The notes under the pieces: generated by a model
What the model was told of the DNA's origin: nothing
The model's database searches: none
The model's input: only the letters and a program-made list of their open reading frames with translations
Shown: positions 23,423-35,131 of the stretch, one piece after another
Layout of the letters: the number at the start of each line of letters is the position of its first letter
Position numbering within the stretch: the stretch's first letter is position 1
Program-made: the position numbers and the translations under genes
Assembly (NCBI RefSeq): GCF_001590835.1
Contig: NZ_LTAQ01000001.1
Span: 84,357 to 148,356 of the forward strand
Direction of reading: 5' to 3'
DNA length: 64,000 nt
Source: Bacillus gaemokensis
GTDB taxonomy: Bacteria; Bacillota; Bacilli; Bacillales; Bacillaceae_G

Positions 23423-23566
23423 GTTCAAAAAGTCCGGTAAAGATAGCTATCGCATTTCTTCGTTACGTTTCCAGTCCGGTACTCATGTAGGTCCATCTAC
23501 ACTCCGTATCCTCCTGGCTTCCGTGCCTCGAACTGCTCGGCTCTCTCTTTATCCTCCTTTTTGAAC
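23423..23566. repeat. B. cereus-group dispersed repeat (bcr-like), 144 bp
   Basis: The unit is bounded by perfect 10-bp inverted ends GTTCAAAAAG (23423-23432) and CTTTTTGAAC (23557-23566) and contains no reading frame. Internally it has GC-richer text than its surroundings (for example CTCGAACTGCTCGG), with short self-complementary parts (AGTCCGGTA / CCAGTCCGGTAC direct repeats). I recall near-identical copies scattered in B. cereus-group intergenic regions, which fits the bcr repeat class; the exact bcr number cannot be given. It lies between truB and rbfA, inside the nusA-infB operon. Confidence 0.7.
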
Positions 23567-23626
23567 ACTCACTTGTATGCAAAAATTACTTTCTATTGAA
23601 AAAATGGATAGACAATTGTCTATCCA

Positions 23627-23983
23627 TTATTCTTCGCGTTTACCGTCTTTATTAATTTCATGTAAAAGCGTGTCAATTCGATGTCCATAAGCAATTGACT
23701 CATCGAATTCAAAGGTAATTTCAGGTGTTTTACGAAGACGAATACGTTGCCCAATTTCAGCACGAATAAACCCTTTTGCCTTCGCTAACCCTTTTAAAGT
23801 ATTTTCTTTCTGTTGTTCGTCTCCTAAAACAGAAATATATACTTTGGCAATTTGTAAATCCCCACTTACTTGCACATCTGTTACTGTAACAAATCCAATA
23901 CGCGGGTCTTTAATTTTACGGCTAATAATTTCGCCTAATTCTTTTTTCATTTGCTCGCCCACACGGTTCGCACGTAGTTTCAT
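23627..23983 (-). CDS. rbfA: Ribosome-binding factor A
   Basis: 118 residues, a single KH-like domain ([20 protein letters not shown] then [17 protein letters not shown]). It helps 16S rRNA 5' end maturation and late 30S assembly, notably in the cold. AGGTG precedes the ATG by 7 bases. Last gene of the infB cluster before the dispersed repeat. Confidence 0.97.
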   Translation of the reverse strand: MKLRANRVGEQMKKELGEIISRKIKDPRIGFVTVTDVQVSGDLQIAKVYISVLGDEQQKENTLKGLAKAKGFIRAEIGQRIRLRKTPEITFEFDESIAYGHRIDTLLHEINKDGKREE

Positions 23984-23998
23984 AACAATTCACCTCAT

Positions 23999-24280
23999 TC
24001 AATACCATTCCAATTGCGTTATCGTACGTTCAATTTCAGGAAATGAATCGATATACGCAAGTACACGATTCATTTCTTTTTCGCAGACAACACGATTTGA
24101 GGATACAGAAACAATAGCAATTTCTGTACGTTGCCATACATCTTGGTGTCCTACTTCAGAAACAGATACATTGTAGCGCTGCTTAACCCGAGTTAACACA
24201 CGTTGTAAAATTGCTCGTTTCTCTTTTAAAGAATGCACATCATAGATCATACACTCGAATGAGAGTGAAGCGATGATCAT
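23999..24280 (-). CDS. ylxP: YlxP / DUF503 family protein
   Basis: 93 residues ([40 protein letters not shown]). A small alpha/beta ferredoxin-like family always found between infB and rbfA in Bacilli. Its ATG overlaps the infB stop (ATGA). Proposed to take part in ribosome-related functions from context only; biochemical role not established. Confidence 0.93.
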   Translation of the reverse strand: MIIASLSFECMIYDVHSLKEKRAILQRVLTRVKQRYNVSVSEVGHQDVWQRTEIAIVSVSSNRVVCEKEMNRVLAYIDSFPEIERTITQLEWY

Positions 24281-26346
24281 CGCTTCACTTCTTCCATAAT
24301 GTAAGCTTCAATAACGTCCCCTTCTTTAAGATCATTATATTTTTCAATTGTGATACCACACTCATAGTTTTGTGCAACTTCTTTTACGTCGTCTTTGAAA
24401 CGTTTTAACGTATCAAGTTGTCCTTCATAAATTACTACACCATCACGGATAATACGTACGCCGCTATCACGTGTAATTTTACCGTCTGTTACGTAACATC
24501 CTGCGATTGTTCCAACTTTCGTTACTTTGAACGTTTGACGAACTTCCGCTTGACCGATTACTTTTTCTTCGAATTCTGGATCAAGCATACCTTGCATTGC
24601 TGCTTCAATCTCTTCGATTACTTTGTAAATAATGCGGTGTAAGCGAATATCAACATTTTCTAACTCAGCTGTACGCTTCGCGTTTACATCAGGACGTACA
24701 TTAAATCCGATTACAATTGCATTTGATGCAGAAGCTAAAATAACATCAGATTCAGTAATTGCACCTACGCCTGTGTGGATGATTTTTATTTTTACACCTT
24801 CAACATCAATCTTACGAAGTGATGCTGCCATTGCTTCAACAGAACCTTGTACGTCTGCTTTCACAATTAGATTAATTTCTTTCATTTCGCCTTCTTGAAT
24901 TTGTTGGAATAAATCTTCAAGGCTTAATTTAGATTTTTCACCACGCTGTGCAAGCAATGCTTGTTGTGCACGTGATTCACCGATTTGGCGTGCTTTCTTC
25001 TCATCAGCAAATGCCATAAAGCGATCGCCCGCTTGTGGTACTTCGTTTAACCCTGTAATTTCAACAGGAGTAGATGGACCAGCAACTTTCACACGACGTC
25101 CAATATCGTTTACCATCGCACGAACACGTCCGAACGATGTTCCAACAACAATTGGATCTCCCACTCGAAGCGTACCGTTTTGTACAAGTAATGTTGCAAT
25201 TGTTCCTTTACCTTTATCAAGCTGTGCTTCAATTACAGTACCTGTTGCATAACGGTTTGGATTTGCTTTATATTCTTCTACTTCACTTACAAGAAGAATC
25301 ATTTCTAATAAATTGTCAATTCCTTCACCTTGAATTGCAGAGATTGGTACGAAAATTGTGTCACCGCCCCAAGCTTCTGGAACTAATTCGTATTCGGTTA
25401 ACTCTTGCATTACACGGTCTGGATTTGCAGCTGGTTTATCCATTTTATTCACTGCAACAATAATTGGTACTCCAGCTGCTTTCGCATGGCTAATTGCCTC
25501 AACTGTTTGTGGCATAACACCGTCATCAGCTGCAACAACAAGAATTGTAATATCTGTAACTTGTGCACCACGTGCGCGCATTGTTGTAAATGCTGCGTGA
25601 CCTGGTGTATCTAAGAACGTAATTTTCTTGTCGTTTACTTCAACTTGGTATGCACCAATATGTTGTGTAATTCCACCAGCTTCGCCAGCAGTTACTTTTG
25701 AATTGCGAATAGAATCAAGTAATGTTGTTTTACCATGGTCAACGTGTCCCATAATTGTAACAACCGCTGGACGCTCTTTTAAGTTTTCTTCATCATCTTG
25801 TTCATCAATGAATGTTTCAAACTCAGTTTCACTTACAATTACTTCTTCTTCTACTTCAATCCCGTAATCACTAGCGATTAACTCAATTGTATCTTTATCT
25901 AAATCTTGGTTAATTGTCGCCATAATCCCTAGCATAAAGAGCTTTTTAATAAGTTCAGATGGCTCTTTCCCTAGTTTTTTTGCAAGTTCACTTACTGTAA
26001 GAGATCCAGAGAAAGTGATTTTATCTGGTGTTTCTACAACTTGTGTTTGTTGTCTTCCAGCAAAGTTTTCTTGACGCTTGTCTTCATTTCCCTTGCCTTT
26101 TTTCTTTTTCTTATTATTGCTGTTCTTTTTACTGCGAACAACTTTTTCTTCTACTTCAAACTCATCTGCAACAGAAGGTTTTTCTGTTCCATTATTATAT
26201 TGTTTATCTAAGTTATTTACTACTTCATCGTCTAACATTGTCATATGATTCGAAACCTCGATATTCATTTCTTTTAGTTTTGTAATAATATCTTTACTTG
26301 AGACATTGTGTTTTTTTGCATATTCATATACTCGAATTTTACTCAT
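24277..26346 (-). CDS. infB: Translation initiation factor IF-2
   Basis: 689 residues from the ATG at 26346 (GGGGTGAAGGT upstream); an earlier in-frame start at 26406 would overlap ylxQ and has no signal. IF2_N domains lie near 1-55 and 110-165 around a Lys/Asn-rich linker. The GTPase domain has G1 GHVDHGKT at 200-207, and NKMD and SAI motifs follow. Domains II-IV, including the fMet-tRNA-binding C2 domain, complete the protein. It brings initiator tRNA to the 30S subunit and promotes subunit joining. Confidence 0.98.
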   Translation of the reverse strand: MSKIRVYEYAKKHNVSSKDIITKLKEMNIEVSNHMTMLDDEVVNNLDKQYNNGTEKPSVADEFEVEEKVVRSKKNSNNKKKKKGKGNEDKRQENFAGRQQTQVVETPDKITFSGSLTVSELAKKLGKEPSELIKKLFMLGIMATINQDLDKDTIELIASDYGIEVEEEVIVSETEFETFIDEQDDEENLKERPAVVTIMGHVDHGKTTLLDSIRNSKVTAGEAGGITQHIGAYQVEVNDKKITFLDTPGHAAFTTMRARGAQVTDITILVVAADDGVMPQTVEAISHAKAAGVPIIVAVNKMDKPAANPDRVMQELTEYELVPEAWGGDTIFVPISAIQGEGIDNLLEMILLVSEVEEYKANPNRYATGTVIEAQLDKGKGTIATLLVQNGTLRVGDPIVVGTSFGRVRAMVNDIGRRVKVAGPSTPVEITGLNEVPQAGDRFMAFADEKKARQIGESRAQQALLAQRGEKSKLSLEDLFQQIQEGEMKEINLIVKADVQGSVEAMAASLRKIDVEGVKIKIIHTGVGAITESDVILASASNAIVIGFNVRPDVNAKRTAELENVDIRLHRIIYKVIEEIEAAMQGMLDPEFEEKVIGQAEVRQTFKVTKVGTIAGCYVTDGKITRDSGVRIIRDGVVIYEGQLDTLKRFKDDVKEVAQNYECGITIEKYNDLKEGDVIEAYIMEEVKR

Positions 26347-26350
26347 ACCT

Positions 26351-26662
26351 TCACCCCCGGTAAGTTGTATCGAGCATGCTACGCAGCTTTTTCGCAAAGC
26401 CCTCATCTAACACGGCTACAACGACTCGCTCTTCTCTCCCAATCGCATGCCCTAATTGTTGTCGATTTTCGACTTTTCTCATTGGTACGTTGTAGTACGT
26501 TGTTTTATCCGTGATACGTTTTGTAGTATTCGCTGACGCATCTTCGGAAAGAAGTACAAGCTTCGCTTTCCCACCTCGTACTTCTTTTAATACAAGTTCT
26601 TCACCCGAAATAATTTTTCGAGCTCGGTTTGCTAGCCCTAAAAACGATTTCCAATCAGACAC
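26351..26662 (-). CDS. ylxQ: L7Ae-family ribosomal protein YlxQ
   Basis: 103 residues, L7Ae/L30e fold ([20 protein letters not shown] then [18 protein letters not shown]). Such proteins bind kink-turn RNA. GTG start directly after the preceding stop (TAAGTG). Conserved nusA-rnpM-ylxQ-infB order. Confidence 0.93.
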   Translation of the reverse strand: MSDWKSFLGLANRARKIISGEELVLKEVRGGKAKLVLLSEDASANTTKRITDKTTYYNVPMRKVENRQQLGHAIGREERVVVAVLDEGFAKKLRSMLDTTYRG

Positions 26663-26938
26663 TTATTTCGACTCCTTCTCAACAAGCTCAAGAAGCTCTT
26701 CATAAAGGGAACTGTCGACTTTCGCTTTTAGATGATGTTCCAAAACGTTTTTCTTTTGCGCTTGTAGTATGCATTCTTTGTCTTTTGACAAGTATGCACC
26801 GCGTCCTGATTTCTTTCCAGTTAAATCAATGGACACTTCGCCCTCTTTGGAACGAACAATGCGAACGAGCTCACGCTTGGATTTCATTTCTTGCGTTGCA
26901 ATACATTTACGTAACGGAACTTTTCGATTGCTCACAAT
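26663..26938 (-). CDS. rnpM: RNase P modulator RnpM (YlxR)
   Basis: 91 residues from the GTG at 26938. AGAGGTG fits this start, while the ATG at 26944 would be immediately against it. Conserved [20 protein letters not shown] and [14 protein letters not shown] motifs (a YlxR fold with RNA-binding arginines). The B. subtilis and relatives' protein binds the RNase P RNA and tunes its activity. It lies 8 bases after nusA. Confidence 0.92.
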   Translation of the reverse strand: MVSNRKVPLRKCIATQEMKSKRELVRIVRSKEGEVSIDLTGKKSGRGAYLSKDKECILQAQKKNVLEHHLKAKVDSSLYEELLELVEKESK

Positions 26939-26946
26939 CATCACCT

Positions 26947-28047
26947 CTATTCGATTTCGTCTTCAACTGAATCGAATACGATCATGTTGTCTTCTTCTGT
27001 TACTATGCCAAGTTGCTTCGCATCAGACTCGCTTTTAATATCAATTTTCCAGCCAGTTAATTTCGCTGCAAGACGTGCATTTTGCCCACGTTTACCAATT
27101 GCTAATGAAAGTTGGTGATCTGGAACAACAACAGTTGTTGCTTTTTCTTCTTCATTCACAAGTACTTTTACAACTTGTGATGGACTTAAAGCATTCGCTA
27201 CGTATTCAATTGGATCATTGGACCAGCGAACAATATCAATTTTTTCACCTTTTAGTTCATCTACGATGCGTTGTACACGTTGTCCTTTTGGACCTACGCA
27301 AGAACCTACTGGATCAACATCAATATTCTCTGCATATACAGAAATTTTAGAACGATCGCCCGCTTCACGTGCTACAGAACGAATTTCTACAGTTCCATCA
27401 TAAATTTCTGGTACCTCAATTTCAAATAAACGTTTTAAAAGACCTGGATGTGTACGTGATACGTAGATTTGTGGTCCTTTTGTCGTTTTTTCTACTTTTG
27501 TGATGAACACGCGAATACGATCATGCGGTTTATACTGCTCGTTCGGCATTTGCTCACTTACTGGTAGTAATGCTTCTACTTTTCCTAAGCTTACATAAAT
27601 AAAACGAGCATCTTGACGTTGTACAATACCAACCATGATATCTTCTTCGCGGTCACTAAATTCTGAATAAATGACACCTCGTTCGGCTTCACGTACACGT
27701 TGTGTCACAACTTGTTTCGCAGTTTGTGCTGCGATACGTCCAAAATCTTTTGGCGTTACTTCAATTTCTACTACGTCGCCATCTTGATAGTTTGGATTGA
27801 TATACCTTGCTTCTTCTACAGAAATTTCAAGACGTGGATCAAACACATTATCAACAACATCTTTACGTGCTAAAACTTGAATTGTTCCCACTTCTGGGTT
27901 AAAGCTAACACGCACGTTTTGTGCTTGATTAAAATTGCGCTTATAAGCAGAGATTAACGCTGCTTCAATCGCATCAATAATAATATCTTTGCTAATACCT
28001 TTTTCTGATTCTAATACGAGCAAAGCATCTAACAACTCAGTGCTCAT
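26947..28047 (-). CDS. nusA: Transcription termination/antitermination factor NusA
   Basis: 366 residues: N-terminal RNA polymerase-binding domain (1-125), S1 (about 135-200), then KH1 and KH2 (about 230-345, [20 protein letters not shown] and [12 protein letters not shown]-type GXXG motifs). It lacks the acidic C-terminal repeats of E. coli NusA, as normal for Firmicutes. It strengthens pausing and intrinsic termination. Second gene of the rimP operon. Confidence 0.98.
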   Translation of the reverse strand: MSTELLDALLVLESEKGISKDIIIDAIEAALISAYKRNFNQAQNVRVSFNPEVGTIQVLARKDVVDNVFDPRLEISVEEARYINPNYQDGDVVEIEVTPKDFGRIAAQTAKQVVTQRVREAERGVIYSEFSDREEDIMVGIVQRQDARFIYVSLGKVEALLPVSEQMPNEQYKPHDRIRVFITKVEKTTKGPQIYVSRTHPGLLKRLFEIEVPEIYDGTVEIRSVAREAGDRSKISVYAENIDVDPVGSCVGPKGQRVQRIVDELKGEKIDIVRWSNDPIEYVANALSPSQVVKVLVNEEEKATTVVVPDHQLSLAIGKRGQNARLAAKLTGWKIDIKSESDAKQLGIVTEEDNMIVFDSVEDEIE

Positions 28048-28064
28048 GACGATCCCCCTTCTTA

Positions 28065-28535
28065 CTAAAACGTAACAGCAAGTCGCGCATTCGCAACTTT
28101 GTCCATTGGAATTTGGATTTCTTTTTTACGTGTTTTAATTGTTAATAGTAGTGTAATTGTTGTACCATCATAGGAAAGTAGTTTTCCTTCAAACATCTTT
28201 TCACCATCAATCGGCTCATATGTTTTAATTGCCACTTGCTTTCCTACCGCTTGCTGGAAGTCTTTTTCTTTCTTTAATGGGCGTTCCGCTCCAGGAGATG
28301 ATACATCCAAAAAGTAAAGATGAGGAATTGGATCCTCTTTATCTAAAGCTTCGCTTAAACGTTCACTTACCGCGCCGCATTCTTCAATGTCTACTCCTGT
28401 CTCTGAATCGATGGATACGCGTAGGAACCAGTCTTGTCCTTCTTTCACATATTCTACATCTACAAGTTCAAGATTTAACTCTTCAACAATCGGCTGCGCA
28501 AGTGTTTCAACAACTTCTGTGACTTTCTTATCCAT
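28065..28535 (-). CDS. rimP: Ribosome maturation factor RimP
   Basis: 156 residues from the ATG at 28535 (AAGGAGG 7 bases upstream). N-terminal alpha/beta domain ([38 protein letters not shown]) and C-terminal SH3-like domain (about 90-155). It acts early in 30S assembly. First gene of the rimP-nusA-rnpM-ylxQ-infB-ylxP-rbfA operon. Confidence 0.96.
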   Translation of the reverse strand: MDKKVTEVVETLAQPIVEELNLELVDVEYVKEGQDWFLRVSIDSETGVDIEECGAVSERLSEALDKEDPIPHLYFLDVSSPGAERPLKKEKDFQQAVGKQVAIKTYEPIDGEKMFEGKLLSYDGTTITLLLTIKTRKKEIQIPMDKVANARLAVTF

Positions 28536-28761
28536 AAACAGCCTCCTTTCTGCCGCCATGTACAATTTGAAAGAAAAAACTCCGCCTCATTTAAAACGGT
28601 CTATCTTATTCTTTCTCGTTAGCTAACAAAAGCCCCTGCCATTGAGCAGGGAATATCTGTCTTAGTATTACCAAATTTAAGAAGTAAAACTTGTAACAAA
28701 ATATGTATATACGACAGAAATGCTCACCTACATCCGTAGGTAAAACATAGATATTAACACG
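28536..28761. other. Leader / promoter region of the rimP operon
   Basis: No gene in the 334 bp between polC and rimP. Besides the polC terminator (28762-28790), the minus strand has a second hairpin CCCTGC-tcaatg-GCAGGG followed by GCTTTTG (about 28645-28626), inside the likely rimP leader. It could be a regulatory attenuator. I could not assign a promoter with good spacing. Confidence 0.4.
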
Positions 28762-28790
28762 AAAGAGTGGGTTTCCCCACTCTTTTTTTT
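28762..28790. terminator. Terminator downstream of polC
   Basis: AAAGAGTGGG-ttt-CCCCACTC followed by eight T on the plus strand and TTT on the minus strand; stem of eight GC-rich pairs. Confidence 0.75.
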
Positions 28791-28869
28791 GCACAATATA
28801 CATGACATGGTTATCTCGGTTAATAGTATAACATAGCAAATAGCGATTTGCAAAGAATTTTCCTGCCTG

Positions 28870-31800
28870 TTAGAACAGTGATAATTGGTTTTTATCCGGC
28901 AAATCTCCTAAACAACCTTGGCTATCTAAATACTCAATGATTGTTTTAGAAAGCTTACTACGCTGCTGTAAATCTTCTTTTGATAGAAACTCGCCGTTTT
29001 CACGTGCTTCTACAATACTTAAGGCCGCATTCGTACCAAGACCAGGTATCGCATTAAATGGAGGAATTAACGTATCTCCATCAATAATAAAGTCAGTTGC
29101 ATGCGAGCGGTATAAATCAACCTTTTGGAATGAATAGCCACGTTCGCACATTTCAAGGTTCATTTCTAATACCGTTAGTAAACTTTTCTCTTTCGGCGCT
29201 GCATCTAACCCTTTTTGGGCAATCTCATCAATTCGTGCTCGAATGGATGCTGAACCTTTTACCATTGCATCTACATCAAAATCATCTGCACGTACTGTAA
29301 AGTATGCGGCATAGAACAAGAGTGCAAAATGTACTTTGAAATAAGCTATACGTACAGCCATAAGTACATATGCAGCCGCATGGGCCTTAGGGAACATGTA
29401 CTTAATCTTTTTACAAGAATCAATATACCAACCAGGTACATTGTTATTCCGCATTTCCTCTTCCCACTCTTCTGGTACACCTTTACCTTTACGCACCGAT
29501 TCCATAATTTTAAACGCTAATGACGGGTCTAATCCTTGATAAATTAAATACACCATAATATCATCACGACAACCGATAACTTCGCTCAGTGTACATGTAC
29601 CGTTATAAATCAATTCATTGGCATTACCAAGCCATACATCCGTACCATGAGATAATCCAGAAATTTGGACAAGCTCAGAGAATGTCGTCGGCTTTGTTTC
29701 TTCTAACATCTGTCTTACGAATTTCGTACCAAACTCTGGTATACCCAGTGTACCTGTTTTACAGTTAATTTGTTCTTCTGTTACTCCTAAAGACTCTGGT
29801 CCAGAGAAAATTTTCATCACTTCTGGATCATCTGTTGGTATTGTCTTCGGATCCACTCCACTTAAATCTTGAAGCATACGAATAACGGTCGGATCATCGT
29901 GCCCTAATATATCTAGTTTTAATAAATTATCATGGATAGAATGGAAGTCAAAGTGTGTTGTTCTCCACTCCGCTCCTACTGAATCAGCAGGAAACTGAAT
30001 TGGTGAAAAATCAAAAATATCCATGTAATCTGGTACAACGATAATACCACCTGGATGCTGACCTGTTGTACGTTTTACACCAGTACACCCTGAAACTAGT
30101 CGATCCACTTCAGCATTTCGAATCGTTAAGTTATGATCAGATGCATAACCTTTTACATAACCATAAGCTGTTTTCTCCGCGACTGTACCAATTGTTCCAG
30201 CGCGATATACATAGTCTTCACCGAACAGTACTTTCGTATAATTATGAGCGCGTGGTTGGTATTCTCCAGAGAAATTCAAATCGATATCGGGAACCTTATC
30301 TCCTTTAAAACCAAGGAACGTCTCGAACGGAATATCATGTCCATCTTTTACATATGCAACATTACATGTTGGACACTCTTTATCCGGTAAGTCAAAACCA
30401 GAACCTACAGAACCATCATTAAAGAACTCTGACTGCTTACAATTCGGACACACATAATGCGGTGGTAATGGATTTACTTCCGTAATCTCCATCATTGTCG
30501 CAACAAACGATGACCCTACCGATCCTCGCGAACCTACAAGATAACCGTCTACAAGTGATTTTTTCACAAGCTTATGTGAAATTAAATAAATAACGGCAAA
30601 TCCATGTCCAATAATACTTTTTAATTCTTTTTCTAGACGAGCTTCTACGATTTCTGGTAGTTCTTCGCCATAGATGCTACGTGCCATTTTATAACTCATA
30701 TCACGCGTTTCATCATCTGCGCCTTCAATTTTCGGTGTATATAAATCATCTTTTACTGGATGGACATCTCCAATTAACGATGCAATCTTTTGTGTATTTG
30801 TCACAACAATTTCTTTTGCTTTCTCTTCTCCTAAGAATGAGAAGCACTCTAACATTTCGTCTGTTGTGCGGAAGTATACAGGTGGCAATGAATGACGATT
30901 TAATGGGTTTGCCCCGCCTTGTGAGCTAACTAAAATTTTACGATACATTGCATCTTCTGGATCTAGATAATGTACATTCCCCGTAGCAACAACAGGCTTG
31001 TCTAATGTTTCACCTAATTTTACTAAGTTAGAAATAATTGTTTTTAATTGCCCCTCATCTCGCACAAGTTCAAGCTCTACTAAATGACGTAATACGACCG
31101 GAGGCATAACCTCAATATAATCATAAAACTGTGCAATTTCCTCCACTTCTTCCGGCGCCTTTTGCATCATCGCTTCAAACACTTCACCTTTATCACAAGC
31201 CGTACCAACTAATATACCTTCGCGATATTTTTTTAATAACGAACGCGGCACACGTGGTACGCGGTAAAAGTAATTCAAATGAGAATACGAAACAAGTTTA
31301 TATAAATTCTTCAATCCAATATCCGATGTTGCAAGTAGTGTCGTGTGACTCGGACGTCCACGTTTATACGCATCTCCTTGCCCCATACTGTCATTTAATT
31401 GATCGTGATATTCAAAACCTTTTTCAATCACATCTTTTAACATCTTTACAAGTAAATAACCTGTTGCTTCCGTATCGTAAATCGCACGGTGATGTTGTGT
31501 TAGCTCGATGTCAAGTTTTTTACACATTGTGTTTAAACGATGATTTTTCATCTCCGGGAATAAGAACCTAGCTAATTCCAGTGTATCAATAACTGGATTT
31601 TTTGGCTTTTCTAAACCACATTTCTTAAATCCAACATTTAAAAATCCCATATCAAAACTTGCGTTATGCGCAACAAGTGTATGGTCACCCATCCATGCTT
31701 CAAATTTCTTAAACACTTCTCCTACTTCTGGTGCATCCGTTAGCATATCATCTGTTATGCCTGTTAATTCAATGATTGTTGCCGATAATGGTTGATGCGG

Positions 31801-33171
31801 ATTCGCAAAGGATTCAAAGCGATCAATAATTTCGCCATCTTTGACTTTTACAGCAGCTAATTCGATAACGGTATCATAGACAGCTGATAAACCTGTCGTT
31901 TCGACGTCAAAGACAACATATGTTTCATCTGCAAGTAATCGATGTACTTCATTATACGCAATTGGAACACCATCGTTTACAAGATTGGCTTCTACCCCAT
32001 AAATGACCTTTACACCTGCTTTTTTACCTGCAGAATACGCCTCTGGGAAAGACTGTGCAACGGCATGGTCTGTAACCGCTATTGCTTCATGTCCCCATTT
32101 TCCAGCTTGGGCAACAAGCTTAGATACTCCAGTAACAGCATCCATTTGACTCATTGGTGTATGCAAGTGAAGTTCTACCCGCTTTTCGCCTTCAGGTGCT
32201 TTATCTTTACGAGAAGGTCCCGTTATTTCGTTAATATCGTTCGCAATCATTACTAAGTCCCGAACAAATGTATCATTTTGAACAGATCCTCGCGCTTTTA
32301 CCCACATTCCTTTTTTCAATGATTGTAGAAGTGGAAGATCTTCTTTATCGCGTGAGAACATCTTAATCATGATAGAATCCGTATAATCTGTTATTTTTAA
32401 AGTCAATAACGTACGTCCACTACGGAGTTCTTTTGTTTCCACATGAAAGACATAACCTTGTACTGTTTTTCGTCTTTCTTCATCTTGAATTTCACGCATC
32501 GGTGTAATTTCTTCATCCGGTTTAATAAGATAACCAAGTACAATAGGTCCTTCATGCACAACATCGCTCTCTTCAGCTTGCTTCTTTGCCATTTCTTCCA
32601 TAGCTTGTACAACACGCTGACGATCTTCTTGCTGCGTTTGTTCACGAAACTTTTGAACTTCCTCATCATTTTGTTTAATATTTGTTTCTAGCTGAAAGCG
32701 AGGGAATCCAAAGACTTCATATTGATCTCCTACCGACTTGGCAAGATTTTTCTTTAACGCAGTAGATTCTAACTCATTATTTACATCTAGTAATAACTTC
32801 ACTCCATTTACATGTGGAAGCTGCGTTTTTAAATATGCAAACATTGGAGAAAAAGTGATTCGATCCGTACAAAGTGGCCAATATGCTTTGACCTGTTCCT
32901 CCGTAAATTGTTTATTCTCTGTTTGTAGTGCAAATGACGTTTTGGCAATATGTGAAAACGACTGCTTGAGCTGCGTTTCTAACAGTTCATATAATTCTGT
33001 TGGTAAAATTCGCGGTACCTGCAAATCAAAATGCCAACTCTTATTTTCTTTATCAACAAGCAATCTTTGGATGCCGCCACCTTGTAAATATTGATTTATA
33101 AGATTTTCAGGCATTTGCAATTGCTGAAGCAAAATTTGAAATCGTTCTTGTTGTTCATTTGTTAACGACAT
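28870..33171 (-). CDS. polC: DNA polymerase III alpha subunit, PolC type
   Basis: 1433 residues from the ATG at 33171 (AGGAGGTTGCTC upstream). Order as in all PolC: N-terminal domains, OB fold, PHP domain ([15 protein letters not shown] near 335), DEDDh proofreading exonuclease inserted in PHP ([11 protein letters not shown] near 420), then polymerase core with zinc-binding Cys cluster ([18 protein letters not shown]) and the active-site [11 protein letters not shown] segment near 975. It is the main replicative polymerase of low-GC Gram-positives. Monocistronic, between proS and rimP. Confidence 0.98.
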   Translation of the reverse strand: MSLTNEQQERFQILLQQLQMPENLINQYLQGGGIQRLLVDKENKSWHFDLQVPRILPTELYELLETQLKQSFSHIAKTSFALQTENKQFTEEQVKAYWPLCTDRITFSPMFAYLKTQLPHVNGVKLLLDVNNELESTALKKNLAKSVGDQYEVFGFPRFQLETNIKQNDEEVQKFREQTQQEDRQRVVQAMEEMAKKQAEESDVVHEGPIVLGYLIKPDEEITPMREIQDEERRKTVQGYVFHVETKELRSGRTLLTLKITDYTDSIMIKMFSRDKEDLPLLQSLKKGMWVKARGSVQNDTFVRDLVMIANDINEITGPSRKDKAPEGEKRVELHLHTPMSQMDAVTGVSKLVAQAGKWGHEAIAVTDHAVAQSFPEAYSAGKKAGVKVIYGVEANLVNDGVPIAYNEVHRLLADETYVVFDVETTGLSAVYDTVIELAAVKVKDGEIIDRFESFANPHQPLSATIIELTGITDDMLTDAPEVGEVFKKFEAWMGDHTLVAHNASFDMGFLNVGFKKCGLEKPKNPVIDTLELARFLFPEMKNHRLNTMCKKLDIELTQHHRAIYDTEATGYLLVKMLKDVIEKGFEYHDQLNDSMGQGDAYKRGRPSHTTLLATSDIGLKNLYKLVSYSHLNYFYRVPRVPRSLLKKYREGILVGTACDKGEVFEAMMQKAPEEVEEIAQFYDYIEVMPPVVLRHLVELELVRDEGQLKTIISNLVKLGETLDKPVVATGNVHYLDPEDAMYRKILVSSQGGANPLNRHSLPPVYFRTTDEMLECFSFLGEEKAKEIVVTNTQKIASLIGDVHPVKDDLYTPKIEGADDETRDMSYKMARSIYGEELPEIVEARLEKELKSIIGHGFAVIYLISHKLVKKSLVDGYLVGSRGSVGSSFVATMMEITEVNPLPPHYVCPNCKQSEFFNDGSVGSGFDLPDKECPTCNVAYVKDGHDIPFETFLGFKGDKVPDIDLNFSGEYQPRAHNYTKVLFGEDYVYRAGTIGTVAEKTAYGYVKGYASDHNLTIRNAEVDRLVSGCTGVKRTTGQHPGGIIVVPDYMDIFDFSPIQFPADSVGAEWRTTHFDFHSIHDNLLKLDILGHDDPTVIRMLQDLSGVDPKTIPTDDPEVMKIFSGPESLGVTEEQINCKTGTLGIPEFGTKFVRQMLEETKPTTFSELVQISGLSHGTDVWLGNANELIYNGTCTLSEVIGCRDDIMVYLIYQGLDPSLAFKIMESVRKGKGVPEEWEEEMRNNNVPGWYIDSCKKIKYMFPKAHAAAYVLMAVRIAYFKVHFALLFYAAYFTVRADDFDVDAMVKGSASIRARIDEIAQKGLDAAPKEKSLLTVLEMNLEMCERGYSFQKVDLYRSHATDFIIDGDTLIPPFNAIPGLGTNAALSIVEARENGEFLSKEDLQQRSKLSKTIIEYLDSQGCLGDLPDKNQLSLF

Positions 33172-33265
33172 GAGCAACCTCCTTCCATCTGCTATTATAA
33201 ATTGAAATGTTCCGTTCAGCAAAGAAGGTTTTTTCCTTCTTCACTAAAAAGTTTACTCTACAAAG

Positions 33266-33296
33266 AAAGAGAAGGTACCTCACTTAGAGGTACCTC
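33266..33296 (-). terminator. Terminator of proS
   Basis: GAGGTACCTC-taagt-GAGGTACCTTC followed by TCTTTCTTTG on the minus strand. Confidence 0.7.
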
Positions 33297-33299
33297 TTC

Positions 33300-35000
33300 T
33301 TATTTTAAAATATTTGCAATGTACGCATGAAGTTCTTCCACTTTTACTTCAGCAGATTCATTTGTCGCACGTACTTTTACTTCTACAATACCTTCATCTG
33401 CTTTTTTACCAACCGTTACACGAACTGGAAGACCAAATAAGTCCGCATCAGCAAATTTAACACCTGCGCGCTCTGCACGATCATCTAACAATACTTCATA
33501 ACCTTGTTCTTGTAATGAACTATAGATATTTCCGCCTACTTCACGCTGTACATCAGATTTCATATTTACTGGAATCACATGTACATGGAACGGCACGACT
33601 GCTTTCGGCCAAACTAAGCCATTCTCATCATTAAACTGCTCAGCAACCGCTGCTACTGTACGAGATACCCCAATACCATAGCAACCCATAATAAGAGGTT
33701 TCGTTTTTCCATTCTCATCAAGGAACGTTGCATTCATAGCTTCACTATAGCGAGTTCCTAATTTAAATACATGTCCTACTTCAATTCCGCGAGCAAAGCG
33801 AATTGTTCCATGTCCATCTGGAGATTGGTCTCCTTCTTGAATGAAACGCAAATCTGTATATTGACTTACTTTGAAATCACGCTCTGGATTTACATTTACA
33901 TAATGGAATCCTTCTTCGTTTGCACCACAGCAACCATTTACAACTGCTGCTACAGCATGGTCAGCAATTACTTCAACATCACCTGTTACACCCATCGGTC
34001 CTAAAGAACCAACTTCACAATTTAGTAGTTCTCTTACTTCTTCATGAGAAGCGAGTTCAACAACTGAAGCGCCGTATACATTTTTCACTTTAATATCATT
34101 TACTTCATGATCTCCACGAACAAGTACAACAACGAATTTCTCATCTACTTTAAATACCATAGATTTAATACAATTCGATGCTTCGATATTTAAGAAGGTA
34201 GAAACTTCTTCAATTGCTTTTTGATCTGGCGTTGCTACTTTTTCAAGTTCTTTTTCTGCTTCATCACTCTTTGTATAAGAAACAACAACAGGAGCCATTT
34301 CAATATTCGCTGCATAATCAGATGTATCAGAATACGCAATTGTATCTTCTCCTACGTCAGATAATGCCATAAACTCATGTGTATCTTTACCACCCATTGC
34401 TCCAGAATCAGCAATAACTGCACGGAAATTCAATCCACAGCGAGCAAAAATATTAGAATACGCTTGATATAGACCGTTATAAACTTCATCCAAACTTTCT
34501 TGTGTTGCATGGAAAGAGTAAGCATCTTTCATTAAGAATTCTCTTCCGCGTAATAAACCGAAACGAGGTCTTTGCTCATCACGGAATTTTGTTTGAATTT
34601 GATACAGTGTTAACGGTAACTTTTTGTAAGATTTAATTTCATCACGTACAAGATCTGTAATAACTTCTTCATGCGTTGCTCCTAACGCAAACTCACGATC
34701 GTTACGATCTTTCATACGCATTAACTCAGATCCATAAGAATACCAACGACCTGATTCTTGCCATAATTCCGCTGCTTGTAATGCTGGCATTAATAACTCT
34801 ACAGCTCCTGCACGTTCCATCTCTTCTCGAACAATACGTTCCACTTTATGCAATACTTTCAGTCCAAGGGGTAAAAAGCTGTAAATACCAGAAGCATTTT
34901 GACGCATGAATCCTGCACGAAGTAGCAATTGATGACTCTTAATCTCAGCATCAGCTGGCACTTCACGTAATGTAGGGCTAAATACCATACTTTGTTTCAT
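33300..35000 (-). CDS. proS: Prolyl-tRNA synthetase
   Basis: 566 residues, the bacterial type with an editing domain inserted between class II motifs 2 and 3. Motif 2 region [20 protein letters not shown], editing domain about 225-380 (with [12 protein letters not shown]), motif 3 [13 protein letters not shown], then the C-terminal anticodon-binding domain (about 470-560). It charges tRNA-Pro and hydrolyses misacylated Ala-tRNA. I see no T-box leader in the 130-bp upstream gap, which instead ends with the rseP terminator. Confidence 0.98.
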   Translation of the reverse strand: MKQSMVFSPTLREVPADAEIKSHQLLLRAGFMRQNASGIYSFLPLGLKVLHKVERIVREEMERAGAVELLMPALQAAELWQESGRWYSYGSELMRMKDRNDREFALGATHEEVITDLVRDEIKSYKKLPLTLYQIQTKFRDEQRPRFGLLRGREFLMKDAYSFHATQESLDEVYNGLYQAYSNIFARCGLNFRAVIADSGAMGGKDTHEFMALSDVGEDTIAYSDTSDYAANIEMAPVVVSYTKSDEAEKELEKVATPDQKAIEEVSTFLNIEASNCIKSMVFKVDEKFVVVLVRGDHEVNDIKVKNVYGASVVELASHEEVRELLNCEVGSLGPMGVTGDVEVIADHAVAAVVNGCCGANEEGFHYVNVNPERDFKVSQYTDLRFIQEGDQSPDGHGTIRFARGIEVGHVFKLGTRYSEAMNATFLDENGKTKPLIMGCYGIGVSRTVAAVAEQFNDENGLVWPKAVVPFHVHVIPVNMKSDVQREVGGNIYSSLQEQGYEVLLDDRAERAGVKFADADLFGLPVRVTVGKKADEGIVEVKVRATNESAEVKVEELHAYIANILK

Positions 35001-35035
35001 CTATTCGCACCTCTTTAATTTACTCTAATACGCAG

Positions 35036-35067
35036 TAAAACCCCCACCTCAAATTAGGTGAGGGATT
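35036..35067 (-). terminator. Terminator downstream of rseP
   Basis: CCCTCACCTAATTTGAGGTGGGGG followed by TTTTA on the minus strand. Confidence 0.85.
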
Positions 35068-35131
35068 ACGACTCTAAGAGTTCTATTCATTTCATTCATT
35101 ATTCATAAAAAACTATACGTTTCACTTTATT

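Noticed and set aside
33171-35131. T-box riboswitch for proS
   Set aside because: The upstream gap is only about 130 bp and is explained by the rseP terminator; no specifier or T-box sequence is seen.
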